From positions 930,001 through 994,000 of the forward strand of contig NZ_CP108529.1 of the NCBI RefSeq assembly GCF_036002945.1: a stretch of 64,000 nucleotides of DNA, in the 5' to 3' direction. The notes under the pieces are model-generated. The model had not been told where the DNA came from and did no database searches. It saw only the letters and a program-made list of their open reading frames with translations. The position numbers and the translations under genes are program-made. Below, piece by piece: positions 60,618 to 64,000 of the stretch (positions are counted from its first letter, which is position 1; each line of letters starts with the position of its first letter). This stretch comes from Streptomyces sp. NBC_01224 (GTDB lineage Bacteria; Actinomycetota; Actinomycetes; Streptomycetales; Streptomycetaceae).

Positions 60618-60830
60618 CTGTCGACGCAGTCCGTGGACCCAGAGACCGGGTCTCGCCCGTTCGACGTCAAGCGGTCCGGGTTCGTTATGGGCGAGGGCGC
60701 GGGGATGATGGTGCTCGAACGCGCCGAGTTCGCCCGGGCCCGTGGAGCACGTGCCTACGGCACGCCGGCCGGCAGTGCCGCGAGTTCGAGCGCGAACCAC
60801 ATCACGGCCTTTGACGCGGAAGGCCCGGCC
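60618..60830 (+). pseudogene. beta-ketoacyl synthase (KAS II type) fragment
   Basis: About 70 residues: VDPETGSRPFDVKRSGFVMG, EGAGMMVLERAEFARARGAR, SSSANHITAFDAEGPAF. In FabF and polyketide ketosynthases the block ASRPFDxxRDGFVMGEGAGxLVLE...HITAPDPxG carries the first catalytic His (HITAP). Here it reads HITAF. There is no Cys domain before it and no HxxxTG domain after it. Confidence 0.75.
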
Positions 60831-60988
60831 TTCGCTTCGTCACAAGCCTGCTCCCCCACCCGTCGAAGCGGCGAGCCGCCCGGTTCGGCCAGTCGCACCA
60901 ATGCCCGGGCCGCATGTGGTGGGAGTGGACGAAGAGGGCGGTTTCCGCAGGTCCTAAGCTCCTGCGCAGTCGAGCAGGGAGGGGTGCC

Positions 60989-62401
60989 GTGCAGAAGCTG
61001 GACGGGTCGGATCAGCTGAACAAGCTGGAGGAGGTCGGTGCCTGGTTGCGCCGCCGGTTGCCGGATCTGCTCGTCGAGAGCCAGGTGCCCGGGGCAGCCG
61101 TGGCGGTCCAAGCCGGTGATGAATGGGTCGAATCCGCGGCCGGTGTGCTGAGCACGGCCACAGGGGTCGACGCCACGGTGGACTCTCTCTTCCAGATCGG
61201 GTCGATCACCAAGGTGATGACCGCGACGCTGGTCATGCAGTTGGCCGACGAGGGACGACTGGATCTGGACGCTCCCGTACAGGCCGTCCTGCCGGAGTTC
61301 CGGATCGCCGACGAGGAAGCGGCGCGAGGGATCACCACGCGGCATTTGCTGAGTCACGTCGCGGGTTTCGAGGGGGACATCTTCACCGACACCGGCAAGG
61401 GTGACGACTGCCTGGAAAAGTACCTGGGCGTCCTGCGGGACGTGCCGCAGCTCTTCGAGCCGGGCGCGATGTTCTCGTACAACAACGCCGGGTACTGCGT
61501 GCTCGGGCGGATCGTCGAGGTGCTGCGCGAGGAGCCGTTCGACGTCTGCGCCCGGCGGCACCTGTTCACTCCGCTGGGTATGAGTCACACCGCGAGTGAC
61601 CCCTACGAGGCGATCGTCCACCGCACGGCAGTGGGTCACATCGAGACGGTGCCGGGGGCGCCGCTCGAGCCGACGCCGGTGTGGGCCCTGGCACGCTCGA
61701 ACGCACCGGCCGGATCGATGCTGGCGATGCGTGCGCGCGATCTGCTGGCCTTCGCCCGGATGCACCTCGCCGGAGGCCGGGGCCCCGACGGGGTGACCGT
61801 GCTCCGCCCGGAGACCGTCCGGGCCATGCAGCGGCCGCAGGTCACGCTGCCCGACATCGACCAGGGCGCCGCCTGGGGGCTCGGCTGGGAGCTCTTCGAC
61901 CTGTCGGGCGGCATGGTCATCGGACACGACGGGAACACCATCGGTCAGTCGGCGTTCCTGCGCCTGGTGCCGGAGCGGGATGTCGCGGTGGCGATCGTCA
62001 CCAACGGCGGCCTGTCACGGCGCGTGTACACGGAGATCGCGGGCCGGGTCCTCGGTGAACTCGCCGGGGTCGGTCTGCCCGCCTCGCCGGTGCCGGACGT
62101 GGGCGCTCGCGTTGCGGAGACGTCCCGGTATGTAGGTACGTACACGTCCAGCACCGCCGAGACCACGGTGAGCCGGGACACCGCTGGGCGGCTGTGGCTG
62201 GAGCGCACTCCCCGGGGAGCCATCGCCGAACTGGACGAGGCGCCGTACCGCACGGAACTGGTCGGCAGGCGCGGTGACACCCTGATCCCGGTCGAGCCGG
62301 AGCGCGGGGTCCACGCCCCGCTCGCCTTCCTCGGTGACGACGGGCAGGGACGCGCGCTGTATCTGCACACCGGCCGGGCCGAGCGGCGGGCACAGCGATG
62401 A
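60989..62401 (+). CDS. serine hydrolase of the beta-lactamase/AmpH (class C) superfamily
   Basis: A 470-residue enzyme from GTG 60989 after AGGGAGGGG. Active-site motifs: S72-x-x-K75 (QIGSITKVM), Y164-N-N166 (FSYNNAGY) and H313-D-G (VIGHDGN), the third box of class C-like peptidases. A C-terminal lipocalin-like domain (residues about 370-470) follows (ETSRYVGTYTSSTAETTVSR). No signal peptide, so it probably acts in the cytoplasm, as a D-peptidase, esterase or amide hydrolase. It overlaps the next gene (ATGA) coding for a dipeptidase. Confidence 0.9.
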   Translation: MQKLDGSDQLNKLEEVGAWLRRRLPDLLVESQVPGAAVAVQAGDEWVESAAGVLSTATGVDATVDSLFQIGSITKVMTATLVMQLADEGRLDLDAPVQAVLPEFRIADEEAARGITTRHLLSHVAGFEGDIFTDTGKGDDCLEKYLGVLRDVPQLFEPGAMFSYNNAGYCVLGRIVEVLREEPFDVCARRHLFTPLGMSHTASDPYEAIVHRTAVGHIETVPGAPLEPTPVWALARSNAPAGSMLAMRARDLLAFARMHLAGGRGPDGVTVLRPETVRAMQRPQVTLPDIDQGAAWGLGWELFDLSGGMVIGHDGNTIGQSAFLRLVPERDVAVAIVTNGGLSRRVYTEIAGRVLGELAGVGLPASPVPDVGARVAETSRYVGTYTSSTAETTVSRDTAGRLWLERTPRGAIAELDEAPYRTELVGRRGDTLIPVEPERGVHAPLAFLGDDGQGRALYLHTGRAERRAQR

Positions 62402-63435
62402 ACGAGATGCACCGACGCGCGATCGTGGCAGACCTGCACAACGACCTGCTGTGTGCGGTGGTCGCCCGGCCGGTGGACCACTGGGCGGAGTTCTTCCGGG
62501 AGCGCTGGCTGCCGCAATTGCGGGCCGGCGGGGTGAACCTTCAGGCGCTGCCGGTGTTCGTCGAAGATCCGTACCGGCCGGAGGGGGCGCTTCGCCGCAC
62601 GCTGCGCATGATCGAGGCGGCGCACCGGCTCGCGGCCGGCAACGCCGATGCCGTCACGCTGTGCACGGACGGCGCCGAGGTCGACCAGACGCTGGCCGAG
62701 GGCCGGATCGCCCTGGTGCTGGCACTGGAGAGCGCACCCGGCGTGGGCGAGGACGTGGAGCTACTGGAGACCCTGTTCCGGCTGGGGGTCAGGATCGCGT
62801 CCCTGGCCCACTTCGGTCGCACCTCCCTGGCCGACGGCAGCGGCGAGGACGCGACGGGCGGCCGGCTGACCCGCTCCGGGGTCGCGGCGCTGGCCGAGAT
62901 GGAGCGCCTCGGCATGCTCTACGACATCAGTCATCTCGGCGCGTCCGGGGTCGAGCATGTCCTGGAGCTGTCCTCACGGCCGTTGATCGCCACGCACTCC
63001 AGCGCACGGGCGCTCTTCGACCACCACCGCAACCTTGACGACGAGCAGATCCGGGGCGTCGCCGCGGGCGGCGGAGTGGTGTGCGTGAACTTCTTCGCTC
63101 CGTACCTGCACGAGAGCGACTACTCGATCGGCCGACTGATCGACCACATCGAGCACATTGCCGGGGTGGCCGGCGTCGAGCACGTCGGGCTGGGTCCCGA
63201 CTTCATCAAGGAAGTACTTGCCGACACCACTCCCCCCTGCTGCGAGCCGGCCTTCGTCGAGGGAGTGCCGGCCGACGCCTATCTGCCCGGGCTTGCGGGT
63301 CCGGCCGGGCTGCCGCTGGTCACCGATGCGCTGCAACAGCGGGGGTGGCCGGAGCGCGACATCTTCGCGGTCCTGGGGGAGAACGTACGGCGCCTGCTGC
63401 GGAACGAACTGGGCCGGCCCGCGTCCGCCGGCTGA
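62398..63435 (+). CDS. M19 family (renal dipeptidase-like) dipeptidase
   Basis: A 345-residue zinc peptidase of the amidohydrolase fold. Metal site H14-N-D16 (IVADLHNDLLC), a bridging Glu region (LVLALESAPGVGEDVELLET), His in YDISHLGASGVEHVL and ATHSSARALFDHHRNLDD, Asp in HVGLGPDFIKEV. M19 enzymes split dipeptides, including those with a C-terminal D-amino acid. Coupled to the serine hydrolase before it; a dipeptide-type ABC gene follows 108 bases later. Together they suggest uptake and cleavage of dipeptides, perhaps with D-residues from cell walls. Confidence 0.93.
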   Translation: MNEMHRRAIVADLHNDLLCAVVARPVDHWAEFFRERWLPQLRAGGVNLQALPVFVEDPYRPEGALRRTLRMIEAAHRLAAGNADAVTLCTDGAEVDQTLAEGRIALVLALESAPGVGEDVELLETLFRLGVRIASLAHFGRTSLADGSGEDATGGRLTRSGVAALAEMERLGMLYDISHLGASGVEHVLELSSRPLIATHSSARALFDHHRNLDDEQIRGVAAGGGVVCVNFFAPYLHESDYSIGRLIDHIEHIAGVAGVEHVGLGPDFIKEVLADTTPPCCEPAFVEGVPADAYLPGLAGPAGLPLVTDALQQRGWPERDIFAVLGENVRRLLRNELGRPASAG

Positions 63436-63543
63436 GCGCTGTGCGCGGCAGGAGATTCCCTTCGTGCGATCGGAACGACGCACACCTGAATGTTCAGTGA
63501 ACCCGACGAACGACGCCTGAAGTACGTGTCTCAAAATCGTCGG

Positions 63544-64000
63544 ATGGTCGAGGAGATGGAGAGCCATATCGTGCGCGCGAGCGATGGTTTTGAGAACGCA
63601 CGTGAGCCCGCGGACGGCAGCCGAGTGCTGACGATCCGCAATCTGTCGGTCGAGATCCGCCGGGGCGACCGGATCGTCCACCCGGTCTCGGGCGTCAGTC
63701 TGGCGCTCGATCGCGGGGAGACCCTGGGGATCGTCGGGGAGACCGGATCCGGCAAGTCCATGACCGGCCTGGCCGTGATGGGCATGCTGCCGGCCGGTGG
63801 CCGGGTGACCGGCGGCTCGATCGACTTCGGCGGTACGGAGCTCGTCGGACTCCCCACGGACCGGTACCGGGCCCTGCGCGGCAACGACATCGCGATGGTG
63901 TTCCAGGATTCGATGACGGCCTTGAACCCCACCCGCCGCATCGGCGAACAGGTCGCCGAACCGGTGCGGTTGCACCAGGGCGCATCGAAGCAGGCCGCGC
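63544..64000 (+). CDS. dipeptide/oligopeptide ABC transporter ATPase, partial
   Basis: The 5' part (about 150 codons) of a DppD/OppD-type ATPase, cut by the window edge. It has VLTIRNLSVEIRRGDRIVHP, Walker A GETGSGKSMTGLAVMGMLP, VTGGSIDFGGTELVGLP, Q-loop MVFQDSMTALNPTRRIGEQV. ATG 63544 is the first start; ATG 63556 and GTG 63571 (GGAG 9 bases upstream) are possible and would remove an unconserved leader. Confidence 0.9.
   Translation, partial: MVEEMESHIVRASDGFENAREPADGSRVLTIRNLSVEIRRGDRIVHPVSGVSLALDRGETLGIVGETGSGKSMTGLAVMGMLPAGGRVTGGSIDFGGTELVGLPTDRYRALRGNDIAMVFQDSMTALNPTRRIGEQVAEPVRLHQGASKQAA

Overview
The window is about 64 kb of very GC-rich DNA with strong third-position GC bias. It carries two conservon-type operons, a CYP157/CYP154-like P450 pair, Tat-exported enzymes and rare TTA codons. 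This points to Streptomyces or a close relative.

Left part (1-18.7 kb) is a decayed accessory region ending at a tRNA-Pro(GGG) gene. Beside the 3' end of the tRNA lies a tyrosine integrase broken by two frameshifts. Leftward are remnants of SMI1/KNR4-type genes, IS110, IS5 and IS701 transposases, and an aspartate ammonia-lyase. There is also a degraded sugar-uptake operon: one permease intact, one permease with a frameshift and a stop codon, a frameshifted binding protein, and a beheaded FAD oxidoreductase. A shattered GH35 beta-galactosidase gene carries an ISAzo13-like element with 25-bp inverted repeats and a TAA target duplication. Two apparently whole genes stand out in the wreckage: a class I terpene synthase, and a large LAL-type ATPase that lacks the usual C-terminal LuxR helix-turn-helix.

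Middle part (18.9-47 kb) holds orderly catabolic clusters. Cluster A (18.9-31.1 kb) has a split transketolase, a secreted ThuA/sugar-dehydrogenase/PKD/CBM6/PKD protein, a Tat-exported sugar isomerase-like protein, an epimerase-like oxidoreductase divergent from a TetR regulator, an NMT1/SsuA-type ABC importer and a LacI regulator. The same palindrome, AGAAAGCGCTTTCT, lies 14-15 nt downstream of predicted promoters both for the secreted protein and for the importer. This suggests one LacI regulon. Cluster B (31.2-47 kb) has a secreted beta-helix protein, an M1 aminopeptidase, an LplB/LplC-type importer, a 2-hydroxyacid dehydrogenase, a second LacI, an M60 metallopeptidase, a PL8 polysaccharide lyase and a DUF2264 protein. 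The two divergent arms share AACCGCTTAC. I read it as a locus for using a uronate-containing polysaccharide or glycoprotein.

Right part (47-64 kb) is signalling and membrane biology. Conservon 1 (histidine-kinase-like, roadblock, DUF742, GTPase) ends with a GAF gene. A two-gene unit (hypothetical protein with two TTA codons, plus an M48 membrane protease) follows, then conservon 2, which ends in two P450 genes. The first P450 has Trp in place of the Arg of the ExxR motif. The DUF742 gene of conservon 2 has a TTA codon at position 13, so both this operon and the two-gene unit may depend on the bldA tRNA. After a short stretch of gene fragments (methyltransferase, IS630, ketosynthase) comes a serine hydrolase / M19 dipeptidase / dipeptide-ABC-ATPase run that leaves the window.
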